From Rubrivivax gelatinosus (GTDB lineage: Bacteria > Pseudomonadota > Gammaproteobacteria > Burkholderiales > Burkholderiaceae_C): a DNA stretch of 56,164 nucleotides. Under the pieces are notes generated by a model. That model saw only the letters and a program-made list of their open reading frames with translations, was not told the origin of the DNA and did not search any database. The translations under genes were made by a program, and so were the position numbers. Positions 26,905 through 35,068 of the stretch are shown in pieces; the stretch's first letter is position 1; each line of letters opens with the position of its first letter. The DNA is taken from positions 1-56,164 of the forward strand of contig NZ_SLXD01000019.1 in the NCBI RefSeq assembly GCF_004340905.1, read 5' to 3'.

Positions 26905-27050
26905 ACCCCGCCGAAGGTGGTCCTCACCCGCCTCGGCAGGCGCTAGCATTGGCCCGCGCTTCCACTAACCGGGCCACGATGCCGGCATGCGGGATGTAGC
27001 AACCCCGGCCCGACCGCGGCCGGTTGCGGCGACGATCGGAGGACAGCCCC

Positions 27051-28604
27051 ATGACCCTGCCACCCCGGATGCTCGAGGAGCTCGAGCGTCGCCGGCGCAC
27101 CGTGACCGCCGGCGGCGGCGCGGACAAGCTCGAGGCACGCCACGCCAAAGGCCTGCTCGGTGCACGCGAGCGCCTGGATCGGCTGTTCCAGCCCGGCACC
27201 TTCCAGGAGACCGGGATGCACGTGCGCCACGGCGCGCACCACTTCGGCCTGCAGGACAAGGAGTTCCCGGCCGACGGCGTCGTCACCGGCACCGGCTACG
27301 TCGGCGGCAACCTCGTCGCCGCCTACAGCCAGGACTTCACGGTCAACGCCGGCACGCTGGGCAAGGCCCACGCCGGCAAGATCGTCGCGCTGATGCAGTT
27401 CGCGCTGAAGAACGGCGTGCCCATCGTCTCGATGCAGGACTCGGGCGGCGCGCGCATCCAGGAGGCGGTGGACGCGCTGTCGGGCTACGGCGAAGTTTTC
27501 TATCACAACGTTCTCGCCTCGGGCCTGGTGCCGCAGATCGCGCTGGTGCTCGGGCCCTGCGCCGGCGGCGCGGCGTATTCGCCGGCGTTGAACGACTTCA
27601 TCATCATGACGCGCCGCAACGCGCACATGTTCATCACCGGGCCGGAGGTCATCAAGGCCGTCACCGGCCGGGCGACGACGATGGACGAGGTCGGCGGTGC
27701 CGAGATGCACGCCTCGGTCAGCGGCAACGTGCACTTCATCGCCGAGGACGACAGCCAGGCCGTGGCGCTGGCCGCCAGGCTGCTGTCCTACCTGCCGCCG
27801 AACAACACGATGGACCCGCCGCACCGGCTGTCGGCCGACCTCGTGCTGGCCAGCGACGAGAGCATGAACGCGCTGGTGCCCGAGGACCCGGCCGAGCCGA
27901 TGGACGTGCGCCAGGTCATCGCCCGCCTCGTCGACGGCGGCGAGCTGCTGGAGGTGCACGCCTCCTTCGCGCGCAACATCATCGTCGGCTTCGCGCGGCT
28001 GCAGGGCATGGTCATCGGACTGGTGGCCAACCAGCCCGCCGAGATGGCCGGCGCGCTGGACATCAACGCCTCGGACAAGGCGGCGCGTTTCATCCGCTTC
28101 TGCAACGCCTTCAACGTGCCCGTCGTGACGCTCGTGGACGTGCCCGGCTTCCTGCCCGGCGTCGAGCAGGAGCGCGGCGGCATCATCCGCCACGGCGCCA
28201 AGCTGCTGTTCGCCTACGCCTCCTGCACCACGCCCAAGCTGACGGTCATCCTGCGCAAGGCCTACGGCGGCTCGTACCTGGCGATGTGCAGCCAGGAAAT
28301 GGGCGCCGACGTGGTCTACGCCTGGCCCAACGCCGAGATCGCGGTGATGGGCGCGCAAGGCGCGGTGAACCTGCTGTACCGCAAGGAGCTCTCCGAGGCC
28401 CCCGACCGCGCCGCGCTGGCCGCCGAGCTGATCGCCGGCTACCGCGCCGAGTTCGCCTCGCCCTACCTGTCGGCCGGGCGCGGCTACATCACCGACGTCA
28501 TCGCGCCGTCGGAGACGCGGGCGCAGCTGGCGCTGTCGCTGCGCAAGATCCTCAACAAACGCGAGCTGCGGCCCGCGAAGAAACACGGCAACGTGCCGCT
28601 GTAA
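27051..28604 (+). CDS. mmdA: Acyl-CoA carboxyltransferase subunit of a biotin-dependent decarboxylase (MmdA-like)
   Basis: This 517-residue carboxyltransferase has the acyl-CoA carboxylase beta/MmdA fold: LLGARERLDRLFQPG at the start, the first CoA-binding half with GPCAGGAAYSPAL, and the second half with VPGFLPGVEQERGGIIRHGAKLL and AYGGSYLAM. It moves CO2 between an acyl-CoA, probably methylmalonyl-CoA, and biotin. ATCGGAGGA precedes the ATG. It opens an operon with biotin carrier, beta and gamma subunits, so the reaction is likely decarboxylation coupled to Na+ export rather than propionyl-CoA carboxylation, which would need a biotin carboxylase not seen here. Confidence 0.85.
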   Translation: MTLPPRMLEELERRRRTVTAGGGADKLEARHAKGLLGARERLDRLFQPGTFQETGMHVRHGAHHFGLQDKEFPADGVVTGTGYVGGNLVAAYSQDFTVNAGTLGKAHAGKIVALMQFALKNGVPIVSMQDSGGARIQEAVDALSGYGEVFYHNVLASGLVPQIALVLGPCAGGAAYSPALNDFIIMTRRNAHMFITGPEVIKAVTGRATTMDEVGGAEMHASVSGNVHFIAEDDSQAVALAARLLSYLPPNNTMDPPHRLSADLVLASDESMNALVPEDPAEPMDVRQVIARLVDGGELLEVHASFARNIIVGFARLQGMVIGLVANQPAEMAGALDINASDKAARFIRFCNAFNVPVVTLVDVPGFLPGVEQERGGIIRHGAKLLFAYASCTTPKLTVILRKAYGGSYLAMCSQEMGADVVYAWPNAEIAVMGAQGAVNLLYRKELSEAPDRAALAAELIAGYRAEFASPYLSAGRGYITDVIAPSETRAQLALSLRKILNKRELRPAKKHGNVPL

Positions 28605-28624
28605 GACGCAGCCGGAGAACACCC

Positions 28625-29005
28625 ATGGAACGAAGACTGCGCATCACCGTCGACGGCAAGGCCTACGTCGTGACGGTCGAGGAACTCGACGCCGGCCCGC
28701 TGGCGCCGCCGCCGGCCGTGGTGCTGGGCGCGACGGTGCCGCAGGCCGTCGCCGCCGCGCCGGTGGCCGCCGCGCCCGCCGCCGCACACGGGGCCGGCGA
28801 CGTCGTCGCGCCGCTGGGCGGCACGGTGCAGTCGGTGCTGGTCACGGTCGGCCAGCGGGTCGCCGAAGGCGAGAAGCTCGCGGTCATCGAGGCGATGAAG
28901 ATGAACACCCAGATCAGCGCGCCGCGCGCCGGCCAGATCGCGCGCGTCGAGGTGCGCGCCGGCCAGGTGGTCGAAACCGGCCAGCTGCTGCTGGCCATCG
29001 CCTGA
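28625..29005 (+). CDS. mmdC: Biotin carboxyl carrier subunit of the decarboxylase
   Basis: This 126-residue protein has an N-terminal segment (RLRITVDGKAYVVTVEE), then an Ala/Pro-rich flexible linker (about 28-55), then a biotinyl domain (about 60-126). The biotin-accepting lysine K92 lies in IEAMKMN. It carries the carboxyl group from the MmdA-type subunit to the beta subunit in the membrane. It lies 20 bases after mmdA and eight before the beta subunit, so the genes are one operon. Confidence 0.9.
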   Translation: MERRLRITVDGKAYVVTVEELDAGPLAPPPAVVLGATVPQAVAAAPVAAAPAAAHGAGDVVAPLGGTVQSVLVTVGQRVAEGEKLAVIEAMKMNTQISAPRAGQIARVEVRAGQVVETGQLLLAIA

Positions 29006-29012
29006 GACGGCC

Positions 29013-30185
29013 GTGATCGAGCAGTTCGGCCTGTTCTTCCAGGCGCTGCTGGCGCAGACCGGCGCCGTGCACCTGAGCTGGGGCAACGTGGTGATGATCC
29101 TCGTCGGCGCGACGATGGTCTGGCTGGCGATCGCCAAACACTACGAGCCGCTGCTGCTGGTGGGCATCGGCTTCTCGTGCATCGTCGCCAACGTGCCCGG
29201 CCCGCCCGACGACGTGCCTGGCGGCCAGGCGATCAGCGCCCTGCTCTACGTCGTCAAGGAAGGCGGGCTGTTCCACTACGCCTACGAAGGCGTGGCCAAG
29301 CTGATCATCCCGCCGCTGATCTTCCTGGGCGTCGGCGCGATGACCGACTTCGGGCCGATGATCGCCAACCCGCGCCTCGTGATCCTGGGCGCCGGCGCGC
29401 ACCTGGGCATCTTCGTCGCGCTGATCCTGGCCAAGCTCTGCGGCTTCACGCTCGCCGAAGCCGGCGCGATCGGCATCATCGGCGGCGCCGACGGGCCGAT
29501 GGCGATCTTCGTGACGATGAAGCTGGCGCCGCACCTGCTGGGGCCGATCTCGGTGGCGGCGTACTCGTACATGGCGCTGATGCCGCTGATCCAGCCGCCG
29601 GTGATGCGCTTGCTGACCACCAAGGCCGAGCGCCAGATCACGATGAAGCAGCTGCGCACCGTCAGCAAGGCCGAGAAGATCGCCTTCCCGATCGTCATCG
29701 CGGTCATCGTCAACCTGTTCTTCCCGCCGGTCGCGCCGCTGATCACGATGCTGATGCTGGGCAACCTGCTCAAGGAATGCGGCGTCACCGAACGCCTGGC
29801 CAAGACCGCCGCCGGCGGGCTGATGAACGTCATCGTGCTGGTGCTGACGGTGGCCATCGGCTCGACGATGGCGGCCGACAAGTTCCTCAACTGGAACACC
29901 CTGCTGATCGTGCTGCTGGGCCTGGTGGCCTTCGTCTTCGGCACCGCCTCGGGCGTCATCACCGCGAAGGTGATGAACCTGTTCCTGAAGGACAAGATCA
30001 ACCCGCTGATCGGCTCGGCCGGCATCGCCTCGGTGCCGATCGCCGCGCGCGTCTCGCACATCGTCGCGAACCAGGAGAACCCGAAGAACTTCCTGATCTA
30101 CCACGCGATGGGGCCCAACCTCGCCGGCGTCTTCGGCACCGCGATCTCGGGCGGCATCCTGCTGGCGCTGCTGGGCGCGGGCTGA
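29013..30185 (+). CDS. mmdB: Beta subunit of Na+-translocating decarboxylase (OadB/MmdB/GcdB family)
   Basis: This 390-residue polytopic membrane protein has about ten hydrophobic segments. It decarboxylates carboxybiotin and exports Na+. Family motifs are IFLGVGAMTDFGP, IIGGADGPMAIFVTMKL (the Asp in GADGP is the Na+/H+-linked residue in characterised pumps), and YMALMPLIQPPVMRLL. The frame opens with GTG 29013; there is no ATG near it. It sits eight bases after the biotin carrier gene. With an acyl-CoA-type alpha subunit the natural substrate is probably methylmalonyl-CoA, not oxaloacetate. Confidence 0.92.
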   Translation: MIEQFGLFFQALLAQTGAVHLSWGNVVMILVGATMVWLAIAKHYEPLLLVGIGFSCIVANVPGPPDDVPGGQAISALLYVVKEGGLFHYAYEGVAKLIIPPLIFLGVGAMTDFGPMIANPRLVILGAGAHLGIFVALILAKLCGFTLAEAGAIGIIGGADGPMAIFVTMKLAPHLLGPISVAAYSYMALMPLIQPPVMRLLTTKAERQITMKQLRTVSKAEKIAFPIVIAVIVNLFFPPVAPLITMLMLGNLLKECGVTERLAKTAAGGLMNVIVLVLTVAIGSTMAADKFLNWNTLLIVLLGLVAFVFGTASGVITAKVMNLFLKDKINPLIGSAGIASVPIAARVSHIVANQENPKNFLIYHAMGPNLAGVFGTAISGGILLALLGAG

Positions 30186-30194
30186 GGAACGGAC

Positions 30195-30557
30195 ATGCAG
30201 CCGATCATTCCCGACACCCTCGAAGGCGCGCTGATCCTCAGCCTGATCGATTTCGTCGGCAGCTTCTTCATCATCGCCGCGATCGGCGTCGTGCTCGCCG
30301 GCTTTCCGCTGATCGGGCGCATCGCCGCGCGTTTCGAGAAGCGTGCGCCGGCCGCCCCCGCCGCGCCGGCGGCAACGGAGGACGCGCCGCAGGACGACGG
30401 CGAACTCGTCGCGGTGCTCGCCGCGGCGGCACACGCGACGCTGGGCCGCCCGGTGCGCATCGTGCGCATCGAGCCCACGAACGTCGGCGACGCCTGGGCC
30501 GCCGAGGGCCGGCTGGCGCACCACGGCTCGCACCAGCCGGGCCGCGGCCGGGGCTGA
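30195..30557 (+). CDS. OadG-family gamma/small subunit of the decarboxylase
   Basis: This 120-residue protein has one membrane helix (about 16-40, FVGSFFIIAAIGVVLAGF), then an Ala/Pro-rich linker, then a small domain with the OadG-family layout (LVAVLAAAAHATLG, RPVRIVRI, DAWAAEGRLAHH). In related complexes this subunit anchors and speeds assembly of the alpha and beta subunits. It starts nine bases after the beta subunit and closes the recognisable operon. Confidence 0.75.
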   Translation: MQPIIPDTLEGALILSLIDFVGSFFIIAAIGVVLAGFPLIGRIAARFEKRAPAAPAAPAATEDAPQDDGELVAVLAAAAHATLGRPVRIVRIEPTNVGDAWAAEGRLAHHGSHQPGRGRG

Positions 30558-30646
30558 AGCAGCGCCAGCGGCTTCATCGACGGGGCACGGGGCTTGCCGC
30601 GTCCGGGCACCGCCGGCACGTCCGGCCACCACCCGAGGACCGCACG

Positions 30647-30955
30647 ATGAAGACCCTGATCGCCCTGATGCTCGGCGCATTCGCCGCCAACCATCTCTAC
30701 AAGTCCAGCCAGCGGCGCCGCAACGCCACCGCGCTCGCCGACGGCACGAACCACTCGCCCAGATCCGACATCGGCGCGCCCGAGGCCGGTGCCAGCTCGC
30801 CCAACGCCGCCGAACGCCTGCAGCAGAGCCAGGCCGGCGGCGCCTTCGCCGGTGTCGCCGGCGGCCCGGCGACGCCGCAGCCCTTCCCCGAGACCGGCGC
30901 CGAGGACGGCGACACGCCGCGTCCGGGCCTGCCCGACTTCGCGCGGGGCGCCTGA
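30647..30955 (+). CDS. Small protein with N-terminal hydrophobic segment, unknown function
   Basis: This 102-residue protein has a short hydrophobic N-terminus (about 2-17, KTLIALMLGAFAANHLY), a basic patch (SSQRRR), then a disordered Ala/Gly/Pro/Asp-rich tail with no Cys. It may be membrane-tethered with a flexible cytoplasmic or periplasmic tail. It lies 90 bases after the OadG-type gene on the same strand. I recognise no family, so a link to the decarboxylase is only positional. Confidence 0.5.
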   Translation: MKTLIALMLGAFAANHLYKSSQRRRNATALADGTNHSPRSDIGAPEAGASSPNAAERLQQSQAGGAFAGVAGGPATPQPFPETGAEDGDTPRPGLPDFARGA

Positions 30956-31041
30956 GCCCGGCCCCCGGTTCGCGGGGGAACGGCATTTGCCGGTACTCCG
31001 GCACGCCGGCATCCCGCCGGCGACAGCTGTAGGAGCAGACG

Positions 31042-31218
31042 ATGAACCAGCAACAAGGTGGCCAGCAAGGCGGTCAACAAGGCGGACAGGGCAACCAGGC
31101 CCCGCAACGCGACCGTCAGCAGGACCAGGAACAGAAGGGCGGCTCGCAGCAGGACCAGGGCCAGAAGACCCCCGGCCAGAGCGGCGGCCAGAAGCCCGCC
31201 GGCAACCAGCAGCGCTGA
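31042..31218 (+). CDS. 58-residue Gln/Gly-rich disordered protein
   Basis: An ATG at 31042 follows AGGAG (31031-31035) at six-base spacing, and a TGA ends the frame at 31216-31218. The product is almost only Gln, Gly, Asp, Lys, Asn and Pro, opening MNQQQGGQQGGQQGGQG and continuing with repeated QQDQ and SGGQK-type words. No hydrophobic core is visible, so it should be intrinsically disordered. The composition resembles KGG-type stress proteins, but the motif spacing is not theirs. It is followed at once by a strong hairpin. Confidence 0.65.
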   Translation: MNQQQGGQQGGQQGGQGNQAPQRDRQQDQEQKGGSQQDQGQKTPGQSGGQKPAGNQQR

Positions 31219-31224
31219 TCGCGC

Positions 31225-31244
31225 GGGGGGCGGCGCCGCCCCCC
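31225..31244. terminator. GC-rich perfect hairpin after the Gln/Gly protein gene
   Basis: GGGGGGCGGC and GCCGCCCCCC are perfect inverted ten-base arms with no loop; pairing would leave a four-base loop. It begins seven bases after the stop codon at 31218 and is followed by CGTTTC, so it can act as a terminator even though the T tract is short. Confidence 0.5.
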
Positions 31245-31265
31245 CGTTTCACCGGCCCGGGACGC

Positions 31266-31640
31266 TCAGCGCTCGGGCCGGTTCCACATCCACAGCGCCA
31301 CCAGCACCATCGTGCCGGGCACGAGGATCTTGGACCACGGCGGCATCGGCGTCAGGAAGACGATGACCAGCGCGCTGGCGCCCATCATCAGGGTCGCCGC
31401 CCATTTGGCGTTGCGCGGGATGATCCCGCCCTCGCGCCAGCGCCGGATGCCCGGGCCGTAGCGCGGGTGCGCCAGCAGCCAGCGTTCCAGCGCCGGCCAG
31501 CCGTGGCCGCCGGCCCAGGCCGCCACCAGCAGGAAGGGCACCGTCGGCAGGCCGGGCAGCACGACGCCGATGGCGGCCAGCAGCAGGCTGGCCAGCGCCA
31601 GCAGGCGCCACAGCAGCAGGATGACGGGACGCGGCAGCAT
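31266..31640 (-). CDS. YbaN/DUF454 family inner-membrane protein
   Basis: This 124-residue protein has three hydrophobic segments (about 6-30, 32-48 and 85-118). The family signature GVVLPGLPTVPFLLVAAW follows the first segment, with HPRYGPGIRRWREGG in the cytoplasmic loop. Function of the family is not established. ATG 31640 is used because it gives the usual start (xxPRPVILLLWRLLAL). It lies convergent to the Gln/Gly protein gene. Confidence 0.85.
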   Translation of the reverse strand: MLPRPVILLLWRLLALASLLLAAIGVVLPGLPTVPFLLVAAWAGGHGWPALERWLLAHPRYGPGIRRWREGGIIPRNAKWAATLMMGASALVIVFLTPMPPWSKILVPGTMVLVALWMWNRPER

Positions 31641-31746
31641 GGGGTGATTCTCGCGTGCGCCGCCGCGACAATCGGCCGCCCCCACCGCCGACACCCGCGA
31701 TGCGCCTCACCGCCCTGCCCCGCCGTCACGCCTGGAGCCCCGCCCG

Positions 31747-32073
31747 ATGAACGCCTGGCTGATGCTCGCCGGCGCGATCGGCGCCGAACTCGTGGCCACC
31801 ACCGCGCTGAAACTCTCCGCCGGCTTCACCAGGCTGGTGCCGTCGGCGGTCGTCGTCGTCGGCTACGGGCTGTCGTTCTGGCTGCTCGGCCAGGTGCTGA
31901 AGACGATGGAAGTCGGCATCGTCTACGCGATCTGGAGCGGCGCCGGGCTGGCGATCATCGCGCTGATCGGCATCGCCTTCCTCGGTGAGTCGGTCAGCGC
32001 CGTCAAGCTCGCCGGGCTGGTGGCGGTGCTGGTCGGCGTGGTCCTGCTGAACCTGGCCGACCGCAGCGCCTGA
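31747..32073 (+). CDS. Small multidrug resistance (SMR) family transporter
   Basis: This 108-residue membrane protein has four hydrophobic helices. The essential glutamate is E14 in IGAELVATTALKLS, and the family segments YAIWSGAGLAIIALIG and LAGLVAVLVGVVLLNL are present. SMR proteins work as antiparallel dimers exchanging protons for cationic compounds or guanidinium. The exact substrate group (EmrE- or Gdx-like) is not clear. Its stop is two bases from that of the convergent homocysteine methyltransferase gene. Confidence 0.92.
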   Translation: MNAWLMLAGAIGAELVATTALKLSAGFTRLVPSAVVVVGYGLSFWLLGQVLKTMEVGIVYAIWSGAGLAIIALIGIAFLGESVSAVKLAGLVAVLVGVVLLNLADRSA

Positions 32074-32075
32074 GT

Positions 32076-33023
32076 TCAGCCCAGCAGCGCCGCGCGCAGC
32101 GCACGGATCTCGTCCGGGCCGGTGCGGCAGCAGCCGCCGATCAGGCGCGCGCCGCCGCGGCGCCAGCGCTCGGCCTGGGCGGCGAAATCGGCGGCGTCGC
32201 GTTCGCCGTGCCAGCATTTGGCCACCGCGTCCCACTGCTCGCCCGAGTTCGGGTAGACGACGATCGGCAGCCGCGTGCGCGCCTGCGCCGCGGCGACCAG
32301 CGCCGGCACGTGCTCCGGCGCGGTGCAGTTCAGGCCGACCGCGGCGACACCCGGCAGGCCGTCGAGCGCCGCGGCGCAGTCGGCAAAACGTTCGCCCTGG
32401 CTGACGTGCTCGCCGTCGCGGCAGGAGAAGCTGATCCAGGCCGGCAGCGCCGGCTGCAGCGCGGGCAGCAGCGAGGCGATGGCCAGCGCCTCGTCCAGGC
32501 AGGGAATCGTCTCGCAGGCCAGCAGGTCGGCGCCGGCGGCGGCCAGCACCTCCAGCCGCGGGCGGTGGAAGGCGGCGAGCTGCTCGCGCGTGACGCCGGG
32601 GTAGCCGCGGTACTCGCTGCCGTCGGCCAGCATCGCGCCGTAAGGCCCGACCGAGGCCGCGACCAGCGGCCGGCGGCGGCCGGCGCGGTTGGCCGGCTCG
32701 GCCCAGAAGGCGTCGCGGGCCTCGATCGCCAGCGCCACCGAGCGCCGCATCAGCGCCGCCGCCTCGTCGTGCGAGAAGCCGCGGCGCGCGAAGCCTTCGA
32801 AAGTCGCCTGGTAGCTGGCCGTCGTCGCGACGTCGGCGCCGGCGCGGAAGTAGTCCAGGTGCACCTCCCGGATCAGCTCCGGGCGCTCGATCAGCAGCTT
32901 GGCCGACCACAGCGGATCCTTCAGGTCGGCGCCGCGGCGCTCCAGCTCGGTGGCGAGCGCGCCGTCGAGCACGACGATGTCCTGCGCGGCGAGGGTGGTG
33001 GCGATCACGGGGTCGGGAATCAT
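32076..33023 (-). CDS. mmuM: Homocysteine S-methyltransferase (MmuM-like)
   Basis: This 315-residue enzyme transfers a methyl group from S-methylmethionine or SAM to homocysteine, giving methionine. It has the family start (VVLDGALATELERRG), the GTNCxxP-type strand as GLNCTAPEHV, and the C-terminal GGCCRTGPDEI with two adjacent Cys. Together with the Cys of GLNC these make the Zn site that activates homocysteine. A strand YPNSGEQWDAV is also typical. ATG 33023 is the family start. It lies directly downstream of a LysR gene on the same strand, so the two may be co-transcribed. Confidence 0.93.
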   Translation of the reverse strand: MIPDPVIATTLAAQDIVVLDGALATELERRGADLKDPLWSAKLLIERPELIREVHLDYFRAGADVATTASYQATFEGFARRGFSHDEAAALMRRSVALAIEARDAFWAEPANRAGRRRPLVAASVGPYGAMLADGSEYRGYPGVTREQLAAFHRPRLEVLAAAGADLLACETIPCLDEALAIASLLPALQPALPAWISFSCRDGEHVSQGERFADCAAALDGLPGVAAVGLNCTAPEHVPALVAAAQARTRLPIVVYPNSGEQWDAVAKCWHGERDAADFAAQAERWRRGGARLIGGCCRTGPDEIRALRAALLG

Positions 33024-33057
33024 CGGCGGGGCGGCGGTCGAAGCGGGAGCGGCGAGC

Positions 33058-33984
33058 TTAGCCCAGCGCCGCCAGGCGCTCGACGAGGAAGTCGCGCAGC
33101 CGCTGCACCGCCGGGCGCAGCGCGCTGCGGTCGGCGCAGGCCAGGAACAGCGGCGCCGGTTCGCCCCGCCAGTCCTCGCACAGCGCGACCAGCGCTCCAC
33201 GGCGCAGGTCGTCGGCGACGTCCAGGCGCGACTTGTAGGCCACGCCTTCGCCGAACAGCGCCACGCGGCGCACCGCGTCGCCGTCGTCGCAGCGCAGCGC
33301 GGCATGCACCTCGACCGCCAGCTCGTGGCCGTCGCGCTCGAAGCGCCAGCGTTCGTGCGGCCGGTCCGACAGCCGGTAGCTCAGGCAGCGGTGCTGCACC
33401 AGGTCCTGCGGCTGCGCCGGCCGGCCGTGGCGCGCCAGGTACGCGGGCGATGCGCAGAGCACACGCCGGTTGTGCGGCGCCAGCGCCAGCGCGACGAGCT
33501 GGGTGTCGGCCGGCTCGCCGTAACGCAGCGCGACGTCGACCGCTTCGCGCGCCAGCTCGGCGACGCGGTCGGTCAGCTGCAGCTCGAACTCGATGCCCGG
33601 GTGCTGCTCACGAAACGCCTGCAGCCAGGGCAGCACGAGGTTGCGCCCCAGGTCCGAGGGCATCGACATCCGGATGCGCCCGGCCAGCGCCTCGCGCCCG
33701 GCGGCCAGGCGTTCGCGCGCCTGGTCGATCAGCGCCAGGCCGCGTTCGCAGGCGTCGAGAAAGGCCAGGCCTTCCGGCGTCGGCCGAAGGCTGCGCGTGG
33801 AGCGCACGAAGAGGCGGAAGCCCAGCGCCGATTCCAGCCGCTTGAGCGCCGCGCTGGCCGCCTGCGGGCTGACGGCCAGCTCACGCGCCGCCGCCGACAG
33901 GCTGGCCGAACGCGCCGCGCGAACGAAGAACTGCAGGTCGCCGGGCGACACCGCTTTCAACGGCTGTTTGTAGCTGCTGCTCAC
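33058..33984 (-). CDS. LysR-type transcriptional regulator
   Basis: This 308-residue regulator has a winged-helix domain at about 15-75 (FFVRAARSASLSAAARELAVSPQAASAALKRLE) and a periplasmic-binding-like effector domain. It matches the branch often found beside short-chain or quinone-type oxidoreductases. The gene is divergent from a medium-chain dehydrogenase starting at 34054, 69 bases away, which is the most likely target. It also lies upstream of mmuM on its own strand. Confidence 0.88.
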   Translation of the reverse strand: MSSSYKQPLKAVSPGDLQFFVRAARSASLSAAARELAVSPQAASAALKRLESALGFRLFVRSTRSLRPTPEGLAFLDACERGLALIDQARERLAAGREALAGRIRMSMPSDLGRNLVLPWLQAFREQHPGIEFELQLTDRVAELAREAVDVALRYGEPADTQLVALALAPHNRRVLCASPAYLARHGRPAQPQDLVQHRCLSYRLSDRPHERWRFERDGHELAVEVHAALRCDDGDAVRRVALFGEGVAYKSRLDVADDLRRGALVALCEDWRGEPAPLFLACADRSALRPAVQRLRDFLVERLAALG

Positions 33985-34053
33985 GCCACCCTCTCGATCC
34001 GGCGTCCGGCCTCGTCCACCATCCCGTCATTTTCCGCTTTGCCAGGAGAAAGC

Positions 34054-35061
34054 ATGAAAGCCGTCGTCTATACCGAAGCCGGTCTGCCGATCGAGGATCC
34101 GGCCTCGCTGTTCGAGACCGAACTGCCGGCGCCGGTGCCGCGCGAGCACGACCTGCTGGTGCGTGTGGCCGCCGTCGCCGTCAACCCGGTGGACACCAAG
34201 GTGCGCCGCAACCAGCCGACCGAGACGCCGCGCATCCTGGGCTGGGACGCCGTCGGCACCGTCGAGGCCGTCGGCGCCGCGGTGACACGCTTCAAGACGG
34301 GCGAGCGCGTCTGGTACGCCGGCAGCATCGACCGCCCCGGCTCCTACGCCGAGCTGCAGTGCGTCGACGAGCGCATCGCCGGCCACGCCCCGGCGACGCT
34401 GGACGACGCCGCCGCGGCGGCGCTGCCGCTGACGACGATCACCGCCTGGGAGCTGCTGTTCGACCGCCTGGGTGTGGCCGAAGGCGGCGGCGAAGGCCAA
34501 CGCCTGCTGGTCGTCGGCGCGGCCGGCGGCGTCGGCTCGATCCTGGTGCAGCTGGCGCGCAAGCTGACGAAGCTGACGGTCATCGCCACCGCGTCGCGGC
34601 CCGAGACCGCCGACTGGGTGCGCACGCTGGGCGCGCACGTCGTCGTCGACCATTCGAAGCCGCTGGCTGCCGAGCTGGCCGCCGCCGGCCATCCGGCCGT
34701 CGAATCCATCGCCAGCCTGACCCAGACGCATCTGCACTACGACGCCTACGTCGAGGCCGTCGCACCGCAGGGCCGCATCGCGCTGATCGACGACCCGGAA
34801 CCGATCGACGTGCGCCGCCTGAAGCGCAAGGCGGTGTCGCTGCACTGGGAGCTGATGTTCACGCGGCCGCTGTTCGGCACGCCCGACCTCGTGCGCCAGC
34901 ACGAGATCCTCGAACGCGCCGCGGCGCTGGTCGACGCCGGCACGCTGGTGTCGACCCAGGGCGAGCACTACGGCGCGATCGGCGCCGACAACCTGCGCCG
35001 GGCGCACGCGCTCGTCGAGAGCGGCCGCGCGCGCGGCAAGGCGGTGCTGGCCGGGTTCTGA
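34054..35061 (+). CDS. Medium-chain dehydrogenase/quinone reductase-like protein
   Basis: This 335-residue MDR-family enzyme starts MKAVVYTEAGLP, has the fold's NPVDTKVRRNQ and ILGWDAVGTVEAVG motifs, and carries the Rossmann glycine motif VVGAAGGVGSILVQLA. The structural and catalytic zinc cysteines are absent, which places it with the zinc-free quinone oxidoreductase branch despite frequent annotation as zinc-type. It is the likely target of the adjacent divergent LysR gene and probably reduces quinones or enones. AGGAGA precedes the ATG. Confidence 0.88.
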   Translation: MKAVVYTEAGLPIEDPASLFETELPAPVPREHDLLVRVAAVAVNPVDTKVRRNQPTETPRILGWDAVGTVEAVGAAVTRFKTGERVWYAGSIDRPGSYAELQCVDERIAGHAPATLDDAAAAALPLTTITAWELLFDRLGVAEGGGEGQRLLVVGAAGGVGSILVQLARKLTKLTVIATASRPETADWVRTLGAHVVVDHSKPLAAELAAAGHPAVESIASLTQTHLHYDAYVEAVAPQGRIALIDDPEPIDVRRLKRKAVSLHWELMFTRPLFGTPDLVRQHEILERAAALVDAGTLVSTQGEHYGAIGADNLRRAHALVESGRARGKAVLAGF

Positions 35062-35068
35062 TGCCGGT

